A stretch of 64,000 bases of DNA, taken from Aeromonas fluvialis (GTDB taxonomy: Bacteria; Pseudomonadota; Gammaproteobacteria; Enterobacterales; Aeromonadaceae). The stretch covers positions 218,833 through 282,832 of the forward strand of contig NZ_CDBO01000011.1 in NCBI RefSeq assembly GCF_000819885.1, given 5' to 3'. Position numbers and translations under genes: made by a program. Positions 37,661 to 47,522 of this stretch are shown in pieces. The first letter of the stretch is position 1. Each line of letters begins with the position of its first letter. The notes below the pieces were generated by a model. It made no database searches. It saw only the letters and a program-made list of their open reading frames with translations, and was not told where the DNA came from.

Positions 37661-37695
37661 AAAAGAGCCTTGCCATGCGGCAAGGCTCTTTTTTT
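37661..37695. terminator. Bidirectional terminator between syd and the DUF2310 gene
   Basis: A perfect 14-bp stem AAAAGAGCCTTGCC with an ATGC loop, T-rich on both strands, between convergent genes. Confidence 0.93.
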
Positions 37696-37720
37696 ATGGC
37701 ATCGTGTACGGGGAACGCGC

Positions 37721-38506
37721 TTAATCCTTGAAATCCCAGGAGAGGTTGGAGACCAGTCGGCAGCTGTCGCATTTGAAGTCGAAGATCTCGTGTAGCGGCT
37801 CTGCCAGCACCCACTGACCGCCACAGCTGGGGCAGAGGCGCGCCTTCTCGTCAGCGGCGCTCAGCCCGCCCACCCGGTAGAGGTAGTAGTAGGTGGGGAT
37901 GCCGCTCAGCACTTCCAGCCGCTTGGCGAGATCGCTGCCGCGCCGGTAGAGGCGGCTGCCCACTTCGCCGATTTCGTGCAGCGCCGCATGCTCGGCGATG
38001 GAGCCGTTCATCTGCAGCTGATCGCACGCCTCCCAATCCTCCTGCCACTTGATGATCTGTTTCTGATCGCCGTTGGCGACGGCGGGTAGCTGGTAGAGCG
38101 GGATGGGGGCAAAGTGGTCGCCACAGCGCAGCGGCGAGCAGGTATGCAAAAAGCTGGTATAGAGCAGCATCCAGCTCGGCCGTTCGCCCTGTGTGCCGCA
38201 TGGATCGGTACTGTCAGAGAGCAGATCCGCCCCCTGCAGCTGCAGTTTCGGTGCCAGCAGCCCCGCCTGATTGAGCTGCTGTTCGGCCAGTCTGACCTGA
38301 TCGCTCTGGTTGTCCGGGTGCAGGCTATCCTGCTCCGGGCAGACCACCCGACTGACGAAATAGCCGTCGTGCATGCTGGTGGGGAACTCCCGCCCGAGGA
38401 TCTGCCCCTGATAGCGCAGCATGTCGAGGTAGTTGACGATGGCCCGCTCGGCGTCGCCAAGGGAGGTATCGCGGTAGCACTCAAAGCAGAGCTCGACGAT
38501 ATACAT
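37721..38506 (-). CDS. Zn-ribbon protein of the DUF2310 family
   Basis: The 261-residue protein ends with a C-terminal zinc ribbon: CPSCGGQW and, about 20 residues later, CDSC, before NLSWDFKD. The N-terminal MYIVELCFEC and the central HDGYFVSRVVCPEQDSL agree with DUF2310. Function unknown; nucleic-acid or protein binding is plausible. It starts 3 bases after the preceding small gene. Confidence 0.85.
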   Translation of the reverse strand: MYIVELCFECYRDTSLGDAERAIVNYLDMLRYQGQILGREFPTSMHDGYFVSRVVCPEQDSLHPDNQSDQVRLAEQQLNQAGLLAPKLQLQGADLLSDSTDPCGTQGERPSWMLLYTSFLHTCSPLRCGDHFAPIPLYQLPAVANGDQKQIIKWQEDWEACDQLQMNGSIAEHAALHEIGEVGSRLYRRGSDLAKRLEVLSGIPTYYYLYRVGGLSAADEKARLCPSCGGQWVLAEPLHEIFDFKCDSCRLVSNLSWDFKD

Positions 38507-38509
38507 GGT

Positions 38510-38806
38510 TCAGCCTTGCCCCTGCTGGATAAGCAGGTCGGTCAGGCGATCCACCTTCTGTTCGATGCGCGCGAGCTGCTCGGCGAGTTGCTGCAGGGTG
38601 AGCGCCGGTGCTGGCTGGGGCGCTGCCTCTGACACGCTCTCACTCTCGGCGGTCGCGACGGGCTGCTGCTTCCACTGGCTCAGCACTTTCAGCAGCTCGG
38701 CCATTGGCACGGGCTGGGTGAGGCGGGCCTTGATCATGGCGGTGGTGGGCATCAGCCCCTTGGCGGCCAGCTCGTTGGCAATTCGGATGATCTCGTGGGC
38801 GGACAT
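38510..38806 (-). CDS. Small protein with a putative KfrA-like DNA-binding N-terminus
   Basis: The 98-residue protein has an N-terminal helical segment (IIRIANELAAKGLMPTTAMIKARL) resembling the winged helix of KfrA N-terminal domains, a Pro/Ala/Glu linker and a C-terminal coiled coil (LTLQQLAEQLARIEQKVDRLTDLL). ATG 38806 is preferred over 38812 on spacing to GAG. The resemblance is weak; function unknown. Confidence 0.65.
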   Translation of the reverse strand: MSAHEIIRIANELAAKGLMPTTAMIKARLTQPVPMAELLKVLSQWKQQPVATAESESVSEAAPQPAPALTLQQLAEQLARIEQKVDRLTDLLIQQGQG

Positions 38807-38889
38807 AAGCATGCTCTGGGTGAAAAGGGGGATCGATATCGGGGCGGGATCTTAACCAAAGCCGGCAGGGGAGGAAAGGGGCGGGCGGC

Positions 38890-39126
38890 TTAGCGGGGCT
38901 GGCGCAACATCAGATCGAGCTGGTCGATCGCCTCGCACCAGTCGGAGTCGTGCCACAGGGCATCGCGCAAAAAGCTGGCCTGGGCGGCGCTCCAGAAACT
39001 GGCCTCCGGCAACAGCGTTTCGTTGTCGAGATGATGGTCGTGCACAAAGCGGTGCAGGCTCAACTCGTCGTTGGCCATCCCGAGCTGGGAAAACAGGGCT
39101 GGCAGATCGTGGGCTAGGTGTGCCAT
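38890..39126 (-). CDS. DUF2789 family protein
   Basis: The 78-residue protein has the DUF2789 pattern: LPALFSQLGM near the start, HRFVHDHHLDNETLLPEA, then SFWSAAQASFLRDAL and a final DWCEAIDQLDLML. Cytosolic, function unknown. It lies in a run of minus-strand DUF genes. Confidence 0.85.
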   Translation of the reverse strand: MAHLAHDLPALFSQLGMANDELSLHRFVHDHHLDNETLLPEASFWSAAQASFLRDALWHDSDWCEAIDQLDLMLRQPR

Positions 39127-39187
39127 CTCGTCTCTCCCTTAACTAATTCCTGAGATTATAGTCAGGGCGCAGAGACGAGACCGGCGA

Positions 39188-39487
39188 TCAGGCAGAGGGG
39201 ATGCGATGAGGGGGGAGTTCGACGCCGACCACATGCAGCCCCTGCATCTTGAGGGTGCCCTGATAGTGACTCTCGCCGTCGCTGGAGAATTCAAACTGGT
39301 AGTGGGTCAGCAGCCGCAGGGGATGGCGCGCCAGCTCCCGCCGATAGCGAGCCAGCGACAGCAGTTGCAGATCATGGTGCTGACAGTAGCGGCGCATATA
39401 TTGCCAGGCCACTTCAGCCTGACGGCGTTGCAGCCAGAACAGTCCGGCAACGGCCATCAGCAACAGAATTCCGAGCATCTCTCCCAT
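39188..39487 (-). CDS. DUF3301 family protein
   Basis: The 99-residue protein starts with a membrane helix (MLGILLLMAVAGLFWLQRRQ) followed by AWQYMRRYCQHHDLQLLS and a beta-rich YQFEFSSDGESHYQG, which is the DUF3301 pattern. Function unknown. It may be an inner-membrane-anchored protein. Confidence 0.82.
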   Translation of the reverse strand: MGEMLGILLLMAVAGLFWLQRRQAEVAWQYMRRYCQHHDLQLLSLARYRRELARHPLRLLTHYQFEFSSDGESHYQGTLKMQGLHVVGVELPPHRIPSA

Positions 39488-39576
39488 GGAGGGGCTTCCT
39501 TGTTGTCCGTGTGATGACGGGAATCCCCATGGCGGGCTTCCCGTCTCCTTGTCGTTGTCCGTGCGCGAACGCGGGA

Positions 39577-40617
39577 TCAGGCCGAGGCAAACAGACGGCC
39601 GATGGCCTTGCCCAGCGCCTCGCTGCGCTCTGGGTCGCGCAGTCTGGCCAGCATATCATTGCGCAGGGCCGGTAAAGTGACCAACTCGGCAAAAACCTGA
39701 TTGAAGAACTGGGTCGGTTGCAACGCCAGCTGTTCCAGATAGTGGCTGAGCAGATGGGCATCTTTCAGATCGGGCCAGAGCCGGCCGGCGATGGCGAGCA
39801 GCAGGGCCGGGCTCGGCTGGGTTTGCAGCAGGGTCAGCAGCTTGTTGCTGCGCAAGGTGCTGCCGGGACAGGAGGCCATGGCGCGACAGAGATAGGCCAA
39901 GGTTTCCGGGTTGGGGGCGGCGCACTCCTGCTCTTTGCCGATCCGCTCAAGCAGGGCGCCTTGCACCGCCGGTGGCAGCGGGGCGTTTTCCAGGCTCTGG
40001 CAGAGGGCATAGAGCGGCTCTTGCGGCAGCTTGGGCAGCGCCTTGCAGATCAGCGCCAGATTGCGCTCGTCATGCAGTCGCTCGGCCAGATCGGCAAACC
40101 CCTGCAGCCCCAGTGTTTGCCAGCCGCTGTCATTGGGAGCAGCCAGATAGTGGCAGAGGGCATCGTAGTAGGCAGAAGGGGCCTGCTCCAGCTGACGGGC
40201 CAGCTTGGCGTGCAGACTGGCCATCTTGGCCTCCGCCGGACGGAAGGTGTAGGGGTTGTCGGCCAAGCGCTGGGCTTTTTCTTCATCCAGATCGCCGGTG
40301 AGCTTGTAGCCCAGGGTCTCCACCACCTGATCCATGAACAATTTGGGGCCGTTTGACATCAGCAGGCCGCGCTCATCGAGGGCAAACTTGAGAAACCAGA
40401 GGTAGTGGCGCGACTCGCTTTGCTGAAAGAAGTGAACGCCCAGCCAGGCGTGCTGTTGCAGCGGCCAGGGGTAGGGTTCCTGCTGCTGTTCGACGCGGGC
40501 AAAGGTATCGCTTGCCAGCGGCCGCACCTGGCGGCCCATGTCAAACAGCTGGAACTGGGTGCCAGCCTGAGTCAGAAATTCGGTCAAGGTATTGATGGCA
40601 GTAGGCGTCGCAGACAT
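39577..40617 (-). CDS. DUF3549 family protein
   Basis: The 346-residue protein agrees with DUF3549: an N-terminal INTLTEFLTQAG with QFQLFDMGRQVRPLA, the WLGVHFFQ and HYLWFLKFALDERGLL segments, and helical repeats to the end. Function unknown; homologues in Shewanella and Vibrio sit beside DUF3301. It is the first gene of the minus-strand cluster. Confidence 0.85.
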   Translation of the reverse strand: MSATPTAINTLTEFLTQAGTQFQLFDMGRQVRPLASDTFARVEQQQEPYPWPLQQHAWLGVHFFQQSESRHYLWFLKFALDERGLLMSNGPKLFMDQVVETLGYKLTGDLDEEKAQRLADNPYTFRPAEAKMASLHAKLARQLEQAPSAYYDALCHYLAAPNDSGWQTLGLQGFADLAERLHDERNLALICKALPKLPQEPLYALCQSLENAPLPPAVQGALLERIGKEQECAAPNPETLAYLCRAMASCPGSTLRSNKLLTLLQTQPSPALLLAIAGRLWPDLKDAHLLSHYLEQLALQPTQFFNQVFAELVTLPALRNDMLARLRDPERSEALGKAIGRLFASA

Positions 40618-40845
40618 GGTGAGATCCGGCTAAAGGTGATGCGGGCCGATTATAAGGCCCTGGCCGAGGATAGCCAGTAGCAGCAGACGCGCGCTGCGGC
40701 AGATATCAACATGGCAGCCATGCGGGGGGAGGTGTATAGTATCGCCCTTTTTTACAGGCGGCAGGCTGCGCTGGCTGCCGCATATCGACGATCCGGCTTG
40801 GCTGATTGGGCCGGTTTCACCCGTGGTAATGAGGAAGAGAGCGAG

Positions 40846-41181
40846 ATGAATCAATATTTGCTGGTAGCTGGCCTGTTGGGGGAACTCACCGCCGAGTTGC
40901 AGCGCCTTGAGCGCTGGCAAGCTGACCATCCCGGTGACGAAGCCCTGGCAAGCACCCTGCCTTTTTGTGTCGATACCCTGAGCTTTGATCAGTGGCTGCA
41001 GTTCGTGCTGATCCCGCGCATGGAGCAACTGGTGATGCTGCAGGCACCGCTGCCCGCTAATGTCTCTCTCTATCCCATGGCCAGTGAGGTCTATAAAGAG
41101 GAGCTGGCCGAGGTGAAAGCGCTGCTGCGCCTGATCGCCCGTTTCGATCTGCTGCTCTCCGGCAAAGTGATCGAACAATGA
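40846..41181 (+). CDS. yqcC: YqcC family protein
   Basis: The 111-residue protein matches YqcC (DUF446): LGELTAELQRLERW, PFCVDTLSFDQWLQFVLIPRM, and a C-terminal ELAEVKALLRLI. Function unknown. The ATG at 40846 has GAGGAAGAG upstream. Its stop overlaps the truC start (ATGA). Confidence 0.9.
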   Translation: MNQYLLVAGLLGELTAELQRLERWQADHPGDEALASTLPFCVDTLSFDQWLQFVLIPRMEQLVMLQAPLPANVSLYPMASEVYKEELAEVKALLRLIARFDLLLSGKVIEQ

Positions 41182-41951
41182 TGTCACAGCAAACCCGAGA
41201 AGAGAGTGACCTGAAGCTCACCCTGCTCTATCAGGATGAGTGGCTGGTGGCGGTCAACAAGCCGTCCGGCCTACTGGTGCACCGCAGCTGGCTCGACAAG
41301 GCTGAGACCCGCTTCGCCATGCAGATGACCCGGGATCTCATTGGCGGCCGCCATGTCTATCCGGTGCATCGCCTCGACCGTCCCACCTCCGGCGTGCTGC
41401 TGTTTGCGCTCGATCCGGTGATTGCCCGTGCCCTGACTGAAGCCTTTACCCAGCGTCAGGTACACAAGGAGTATCTGGCGCTGGTGCGGGGCTGGGCGCC
41501 CGAGCAGGGGGTGATCGACTACCCCCTCAAGGAGCAGCTGGACAAGATCGCCGATGCCATGAGCAACCCGGATCGCCCGGCGCAAGATGCCATCACCACC
41601 TTCCGCCGCCTGCATCAGGTCGAGCTGCCCCACGCGGTCTCCAAAAAGCACCCTACTAGCCGTTACAGCCTGGTCAGGTTGTTTCCGAAGACCGGGCGTA
41701 AACATCAATTGCGCCGCCATATGGATCACCTGTTCCACCCCATCGTCGGGGACACTACCCACGGGGATGGCCGCCACAACCGCTTCTTTCGCGAGCACTT
41801 TGGCTGTGAACGGCTGCTGCTGGTAGCACGCACCCTGAGCTTTACCCATCCGGTACTCAAGGTACCGATGCGGATCCAGGCACCGCTCGGGCAGGATGTG
41901 CTGCGCCTGTTTGCCGCGCTGGGCTGGCCCGCCAGCGAGAGCGACTACTAA
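41178..41951 (+). CDS. truC: tRNA pseudouridine(65) synthase TruC
   Basis: The 257-residue enzyme has the RluA-family catalytic motif HRLDRPTSGVLLFA, with the Asp nucleophile, and the PKTGRKHQLRRHMDHLFHPIVGD segment. It makes pseudouridine 65 in tRNAs. It overlaps yqcC by 4 bases; the yqcC-truC-yqcA order is that of E. coli. Confidence 0.95.
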   Translation: MMSQQTREESDLKLTLLYQDEWLVAVNKPSGLLVHRSWLDKAETRFAMQMTRDLIGGRHVYPVHRLDRPTSGVLLFALDPVIARALTEAFTQRQVHKEYLALVRGWAPEQGVIDYPLKEQLDKIADAMSNPDRPAQDAITTFRRLHQVELPHAVSKKHPTSRYSLVRLFPKTGRKHQLRRHMDHLFHPIVGDTTHGDGRHNRFFREHFGCERLLLVARTLSFTHPVLKVPMRIQAPLGQDVLRLFAALGWPASESDY

Positions 41952-42054
41952 GCGCCTGATCCTCGGCCCTGAACCGGTGGCATCTGACGCCAGCTTGCTG
42001 ATAGAGTTGCTCATGAGCATTGCTCAAGATAGTGACTCAAGCAGGGAGCGGAGA

Positions 42055-42495
42055 ATGGCGCAGATCGATATCGTGGTAGGAACTGTCTACGGCGCAGCCA
42101 TGCTGGTGGCCGAGACCTTGGCAGATGAGTTGGCACGCAAGGGGCATCACTGTGCCCTGCACGAAGAAGCACGGCTGGCGGACATCGACCCCGGCCGTTT
42201 TTTATTGCTGGTCAGTGCCACCACCGGGCAGGGGGACATTCCGCCCAATCTGCAGCCCTTTGCCAGCGAGCTGGCTGACCAGACGCCCTGGCTCAAGGGG
42301 CTGCGTTATGCCCTGATTGCCATGGGCGACAGCAGCTATGACCATTTTTGTGGCGCAGGCCGTCGGCTGGACGGATGGCTGCAAGAGCTGGGGGCCACGC
42401 GAGTGATCCCCCCGCTGGAGCTGGATGCCACCCTGCACGATGAACCCGAACAGGTGGCACTCACCTGGCTGAAAAAGTGGGATATTCAGCCCTGA
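42055..42495 (+). CDS. yqcA: Flavodoxin YqcA
   Basis: The 146-residue protein has a flavodoxin fold with an FMN phosphate loop near GTVYGAAMLVAE (the usual TGxT is VYGA-like, as in YqcA), SATTGQGDIPP and ALGDSSY-type ALIAMGDSSYDHFC. It is likely an electron carrier. The start has GGGAG-like bases about 9 upstream. The homologue next to truC in E. coli supports the name. Confidence 0.92.
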   Translation: MAQIDIVVGTVYGAAMLVAETLADELARKGHHCALHEEARLADIDPGRFLLLVSATTGQGDIPPNLQPFASELADQTPWLKGLRYALIAMGDSSYDHFCGAGRRLDGWLQELGATRVIPPLELDATLHDEPEQVALTWLKKWDIQP

Positions 42496-42900
42496 GTATT
42501 CTCTGAAATAGAGTCGTATCACTCCCCTGCCCCTGAACCGGCAGGGGATGGCGATTTGCACACATGTCATCTCACTCAGCAAGGTTCCCCATTGTGATGG
42601 TCGATAGGGGGGGGAGTGAGATTTTCCCCTTTTTGCATTCCCTCGTCGTTATGGTTTTAAGCGTGCCGCAGACTCGTCGTCCAAATAAAAGTTCAATCTT
42701 GAAAGCGATCTCAGTCATGTTTTTGTCATTCAATCGTAAAATAATCACTTTGGTTCTATCGCAAATTAATTACTGGTAACGCTTTCTGGTTGTCTGTGAT
42801 TGCCAAATTTGTGCTTTATTTAGGTGGTTATTGCTTGTTGTGACGGTTTTTTACTGGCTGGTGTTGTGGCGATCGTTTGCCGAGCGATTTGTCGCCATTT

Positions 42901-42916
42901 TGTGAGTCGCCTCATA
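42901..42916 (+). promoter_or_regulatory. CRP site of lamB
   Basis: TGTGAGTCGCCTCATA matches TGTGA-N6-TCACA in 9 of 10 half-site bases. Its centre, 42908.5, lies 41.5 bases before the predicted start at about 42950, the class II activation distance. Confidence 0.75.
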
Positions 42917-42937
42917 CTTGTCGTGAAAACCGCTCCC

Positions 42938-42943
42938 TATAAT
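42938..42943 (+). promoter_or_regulatory. -10 element of the lamB promoter
   Basis: A consensus TATAAT with no good -35 at 17 bases upstream (TACTTG), consistent with an activator-dependent promoter. Predicted start about 42950. Confidence 0.72.
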
Positions 42944-42952
42944 CAACCTCGG

Positions 42953-42981
42953 TTATCACCAACAGGATTACATGGTGATAA
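42953..42981 (+). repeat. Inverted repeat in the lamB 5' UTR
   Basis: TTATCACC and GGTGATAA form an 8-bp stem around a 13-base loop, starting just after the predicted transcription start. It may be an RNA hairpin or a DNA operator. Confidence 0.6.
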
Positions 42982-43035
42982 GAAGTTGAATATTCAGGAT
43001 CACCCTCCTCACTGCGGGAAATAAGGATTATGACA

Positions 43036-44349
43036 ATGAAAATGAAGTGGCTCCCGATTGCAGCAGCCGTTACTGCCGCCCTGGCTTCCCAAGCCGCCTT
43101 TGCCGTAGATTTCCACGGTTACATGCGTTCTGGTGTCGGTGTCTCCAGTGATGGTGACATGCAGCCTTTGAGCAAACAAAAAGTGGGTCGTCTTGGTAAT
43201 GAAGACGACACTTATGGTGAAGTTCAGCTTGGCCAAGAAGTATTCAACAAAGATGGCAAGACTTTCTATGTTGACTCCATGTTTGCCATGACTTCCGACG
43301 GTTCCAATGACTGGGAAAGTACCGGTACTGTTTGTAACTTCGATGCCGAGCAGTGCAATGGTGATTCCGACTTCGCTCTGCGTCAGTTCAACGTACAAGC
43401 CAAAGGCTTACTGAGCTTTGCTCCTGAAGCCACCCTGTGGGCCGGTAAGCGTTACTACCAACGTCACGACATCCATATCTCCGACTTCTACTACTGGAAC
43501 ATCTCCGGTGCTGGTGCAGGTATCGAAGGCATCCAGGCTGGCCCGGGTAAAGTCTCTTTCGCATGGGTACGCAACGATCGCAGCGCGGCTGATGTGTTCG
43601 GTCAGTACACCGAGACCAAGCCTGGTGAGTTCCAGAAAAACGAAGATCTGAACGTTAATACCCTGGATCTGCGTTATGCCGGCATCCCATTGTGGACCGA
43701 TGCCTCTCTGGAACTGGGCGTGGATTACGCACTGGTTAACGAGACCGATGATCAGGAAGCACTGAACAAAGACCCGCAAGATGGTGTCATGCTGACTGCT
43801 GAACTGACCGCAGGCATCCTCGGTGGTTTCAACAAAACCGTGCTGCAGTATGGTACCGAAGGTTACTCCAAGACCATGGCTTTCTATGGTGATGGTTCCT
43901 GGTACGGTGCTGAAGCCAAAGACGGTGCCGATGGTTTCCGTATCATCAACTGGGGCGTTCTTCCGATGGGTAACTCCTGGGAGATGGGTCACCAGCTGGT
44001 CTACGGGGTAGGTAACGAAATGTGGGATGGCAACGACAAGTGGGAAACCATGTCAGTTGTTGTTCGCCCGATGTACAAGTGGGATGACTTCAACAAGACC
44101 ATCTTTGAAGGCGGTTACTACAAGGACAACAACAAGTCCACCGATGGTTCTGAAGCAAAGGATTCTGGTTACAAGCTGACTCTGGCTCAAGCCTGGTCTG
44201 CCGGTTCCAGCTTCTGGGCCCGTCCTGAAATTCGTGTGTTTGCCTCCTACGTGGGTCTTGATGATAACGATATGGCTGGTAAGCCTTTCGATAGTAAATC
44301 ATCAAAAGACACTTGGAACTATGGTGTTCAAGCAGAAGCTTGGTGGTAA
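43036..44349 (+). CDS. lamB: Maltoporin LamB
   Basis: The 437-residue precursor has a signal peptide ending AAFA before [13 protein letters not shown], the LamB start, and keeps the hallmarks [30 protein letters not shown] and a final Trp (QAEAWW). It is a trimeric outer-membrane channel for maltodextrins. The ATG at 43036 has AAGGA 8 bases upstream and beats ATGs at 43030 and 43042. No malK or malEFG is adjacent; malM follows. Confidence 0.94.
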   Translation: MKMKWLPIAAAVTAALASQAAFAVDFHGYMRSGVGVSSDGDMQPLSKQKVGRLGNEDDTYGEVQLGQEVFNKDGKTFYVDSMFAMTSDGSNDWESTGTVCNFDAEQCNGDSDFALRQFNVQAKGLLSFAPEATLWAGKRYYQRHDIHISDFYYWNISGAGAGIEGIQAGPGKVSFAWVRNDRSAADVFGQYTETKPGEFQKNEDLNVNTLDLRYAGIPLWTDASLELGVDYALVNETDDQEALNKDPQDGVMLTAELTAGILGGFNKTVLQYGTEGYSKTMAFYGDGSWYGAEAKDGADGFRIINWGVLPMGNSWEMGHQLVYGVGNEMWDGNDKWETMSVVVRPMYKWDDFNKTIFEGGYYKDNNKSTDGSEAKDSGYKLTLAQAWSAGSSFWARPEIRVFASYVGLDDNDMAGKPFDSKSSKDTWNYGVQAEAWW

Positions 44350-44373
44350 GCAAAAATTTAAGTTAAGTTAGTC

Positions 44374-44402
44374 ACTGCCCCCTTATGGGGGCAGTTTTGT
44401 TT
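44374..44402 (+). terminator. Terminator between lamB and malM
   Basis: A perfect 9-bp stem ACTGCCCCC with a TTAT loop, followed by TTTTGTTT. It may attenuate transcription into malM. Confidence 0.85.
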
Positions 44403-44440
44403 CGCCGGATCACGGCCACCGGATGATGGAGATAAGAAAA

Positions 44441-45406
44441 ATGAAACGGGTAAAGATGTCTACTGCAGCCGTAATCACTGCGCTATTAACCGGTTGTGCC
44501 GGAAACATGATCGTTCCTCTGCAAGAACATGGCGCGATTCTGAGCGATGCCGCTCAAGCCAAGCAAGCGTTGGCCAAAGCCTCAAGCTGCTGTGTGGCGT
44601 TTAAAGATTTCAGTTATGCCCCCTTGCCTGAAGGTGAGACCTTGCTGGCCATCGATGGCAAGCAACCCACTTTTCAGTTTGATGAGGGGATGAGTTACTT
44701 TGCGGCTTATCGCCTGCCGGTCAACACCGGCAATCTGGCGATCAGCCTGGCATCACAGGTGAGCAAAACCGTGATGGTGCCCAAAGTCATTATGCTGGAT
44801 GCCGAGTTCAAGGTGACTCGCGTACTGGGTGAGTCAGTATTCAGTTATCAGCCTGCTCACTTGCTCGATAACGACCGTATAGAAGGGCGTCTCTTTGTTG
44901 ACCGCAGCATGCCGGGCAATCCGGCCAGCGAAACATATATGATCGTTTATGCGCCCGCGGATCAGCTCTCAGGCAGCACCACAATTTTGCATCCATCAAA
45001 AGCTTTTGCTCGTGCTAATGGCACCGTTGAGCCTGATATCAAGGATCCGGTGATCCCGCACTCGCCGTGGGGCTTGCTGCAGATCAAAGTAAAAGATATG
45101 GCTAAAGGAAGTGGTCTTGAAGCGGTATTCAAACCCGAATATGCCGACAAGGTGGCCATGAGCCAGGGTCAGCAGGTCGCCGAGATAGCGACGGCTGCAG
45201 CCGTTACTACGACGGCAACAGTCGCAGCTAAACCGGCGCCAGCCATGCTGAGTGAAACTGAAACCTTCTATCAGAGCCAGATCGAAAAAGCGGTCAAGGC
45301 GGGGGATATCGACAAGGCGATGAAGCTGGTGAACGAGGCCGAACGGGCCGGTTCAACCAAGGCAAAAACCGTGTTTGTCGATGCGGTGAAGCGCTCGCAA
45401 AAATAA
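44441..45406 (+). CDS. malM: Maltose operon periplasmic protein MalM family
   Basis: The 321-residue lipoprotein has a lipobox LLTGCAGN and the MalM domain (KASSCCVAFKDFSYAPL, FDEGMSYFAAYRLP, LQIKVKDMAKG). Its last 70 residues are helical. The role of MalM is unclear, but it lies after lamB in enterics too. Start ATG 44441 has GGAGAT about 7 bases upstream; the ATG at 44423 is less likely. Confidence 0.9.
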   Translation: MKRVKMSTAAVITALLTGCAGNMIVPLQEHGAILSDAAQAKQALAKASSCCVAFKDFSYAPLPEGETLLAIDGKQPTFQFDEGMSYFAAYRLPVNTGNLAISLASQVSKTVMVPKVIMLDAEFKVTRVLGESVFSYQPAHLLDNDRIEGRLFVDRSMPGNPASETYMIVYAPADQLSGSTTILHPSKAFARANGTVEPDIKDPVIPHSPWGLLQIKVKDMAKGSGLEAVFKPEYADKVAMSQGQQVAEIATAAAVTTTATVAAKPAPAMLSETETFYQSQIEKAVKAGDIDKAMKLVNEAERAGSTKAKTVFVDAVKRSQK

Positions 45407-45443
45407 CCTAATATCGGCCTTTGCTGGTCAGATATATTTATTG

Positions 45444-45469
45444 AGGCCTCCCTTGTTGGAGGCCTTTTT
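45444..45469 (+). terminator. Terminator after malM
   Basis: A perfect 8-bp stem AGGCCTCC with a CTTGTT loop, followed by TTTT. Confidence 0.9.
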
Positions 45470-45523
45470 AATCGGTAGACTGTAATAAATAAAAATGATG
45501 AAGTTACATTGAGTTACAATTGG

Positions 45524-45566
45524 TTTCAGTTTGATGTGGTTTGCGTTATTAAAATACAAACTGAAA
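45524..45566. repeat. Inverted repeat upstream of ptsG
   Basis: TTTCAGTTTG (45524-45533) and CAAACTGAAA (45557-45566) are perfect 10-bp complements, 23 bases apart. It lies about 30 bases before a TATAAT. Each arm contains CTGAAAC, the core of Cra (FruR) sites. Confidence 0.7.
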
Positions 45567-45595
45567 CTGCAATGTATATTTATCTGTCATAGACT

Positions 45596-45601
45596 TATAA
45601 T
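45596..45601 (+). promoter_or_regulatory. Possible -10 element of ptsG
   Basis: TATAAT with a poor -35 (TGTATA at 17 bases), suggesting an activator-controlled promoter. Confidence 0.45.
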
Positions 45602-45759
45602 GCGGATTATTAACTTGTGTTGGTGCTGCTTTTTAGCGGCTAAACAAGTTGTGATCTTCCCTCCAAATTCAATATTCCCCCACCTTCGAAAGCAGCAATT
45701 TATGACCCGCTGGGTTATATTCTGATGGTCAAAATAAACAAACCTGAAGCGAAAGCGTT

Positions 45760-45777
45760 TGGATGAAATATCATCCA
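45760..45777. repeat. Palindrome in the ptsG leader
   Basis: TGGATGA-AATA-TCATCCA has 7-bp arms with a 4-base centre, about 45 bases before the ptsG start. It could be an operator or an RNA hairpin. Confidence 0.6.
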
Positions 45778-45782
45778 GATAA

Positions 45783-47252
<1,470 letters not shown>

Positions 47253-47280
47253 TCCTGTTGCCTGCATAGCAGAGTTCTTG

Positions 47281-47306
47281 AAGAGGGAGGCGCAAGCCTC
47301 CCTCTT
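47281..47306 (+). terminator. Hairpin after ptsG
   Basis: A perfect 11-bp stem AAGAGGGAGGC with a GCAA loop; only a weak T-run (TT, then GCTATTT) follows, but the position suits a terminator. Confidence 0.7.
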
Positions 47307-47477
47307 GCTATTTGCGTGAGCCTGCCTTGGCGGTACGGCTTGGATAGCCGAAGCAATTGGTTTGCCTGGGATGTGGTTTGCAGGAGCCCAGCTCCGGCTA
47401 GGATGGATACATAGCGTGTGTGGCTCACTGTATTGAACCGCTTTTTCGCAAATTAAGGGCTTAACGTGTCTGCCAAT

Positions 47478-47501
47478 AAAAAGAGCGCCACCCGGGCGCT
47501 C
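47478..47501 (-). terminator. Terminator after the yaeH gene
   Basis: GAGCGCC and GGCGCTC form a stem; on the minus strand five T follow. Confidence 0.7.
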
Positions 47502-47522
47502 CTTTGTTGGAAGTGGAGGGGG

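Larger units (their letters stand above)
42496..43035 (+). promoter_or_regulatory. lamB upstream region (540 bases, no gene)
   Basis: No gene is supported between yqcA and lamB. The region holds a weak hairpin after yqcA (CCCCTGCC with GGCAGGGG, 42524-42547, without a T-run), an AT-rich stretch, a CRP site, a consensus -10 and a 5'-UTR inverted repeat ahead of lamB, listed separately. Confidence 0.6.

Noticed and set aside
39513-39543. Inverted repeat GACGGGAA/TTCCCGTC between the DUF3301 and DUF3549 genes
   Set aside because: Imperfect, with a long loop and no T-run; it may be chance in G+C-rich sequence.
42608-42619. Possible MalT box (GGGGAGTGAG) upstream of lamB
   Set aside because: Only 7 of 10 bases match, it is about 330 bases from the promoter and stands alone; MalT needs several boxes.
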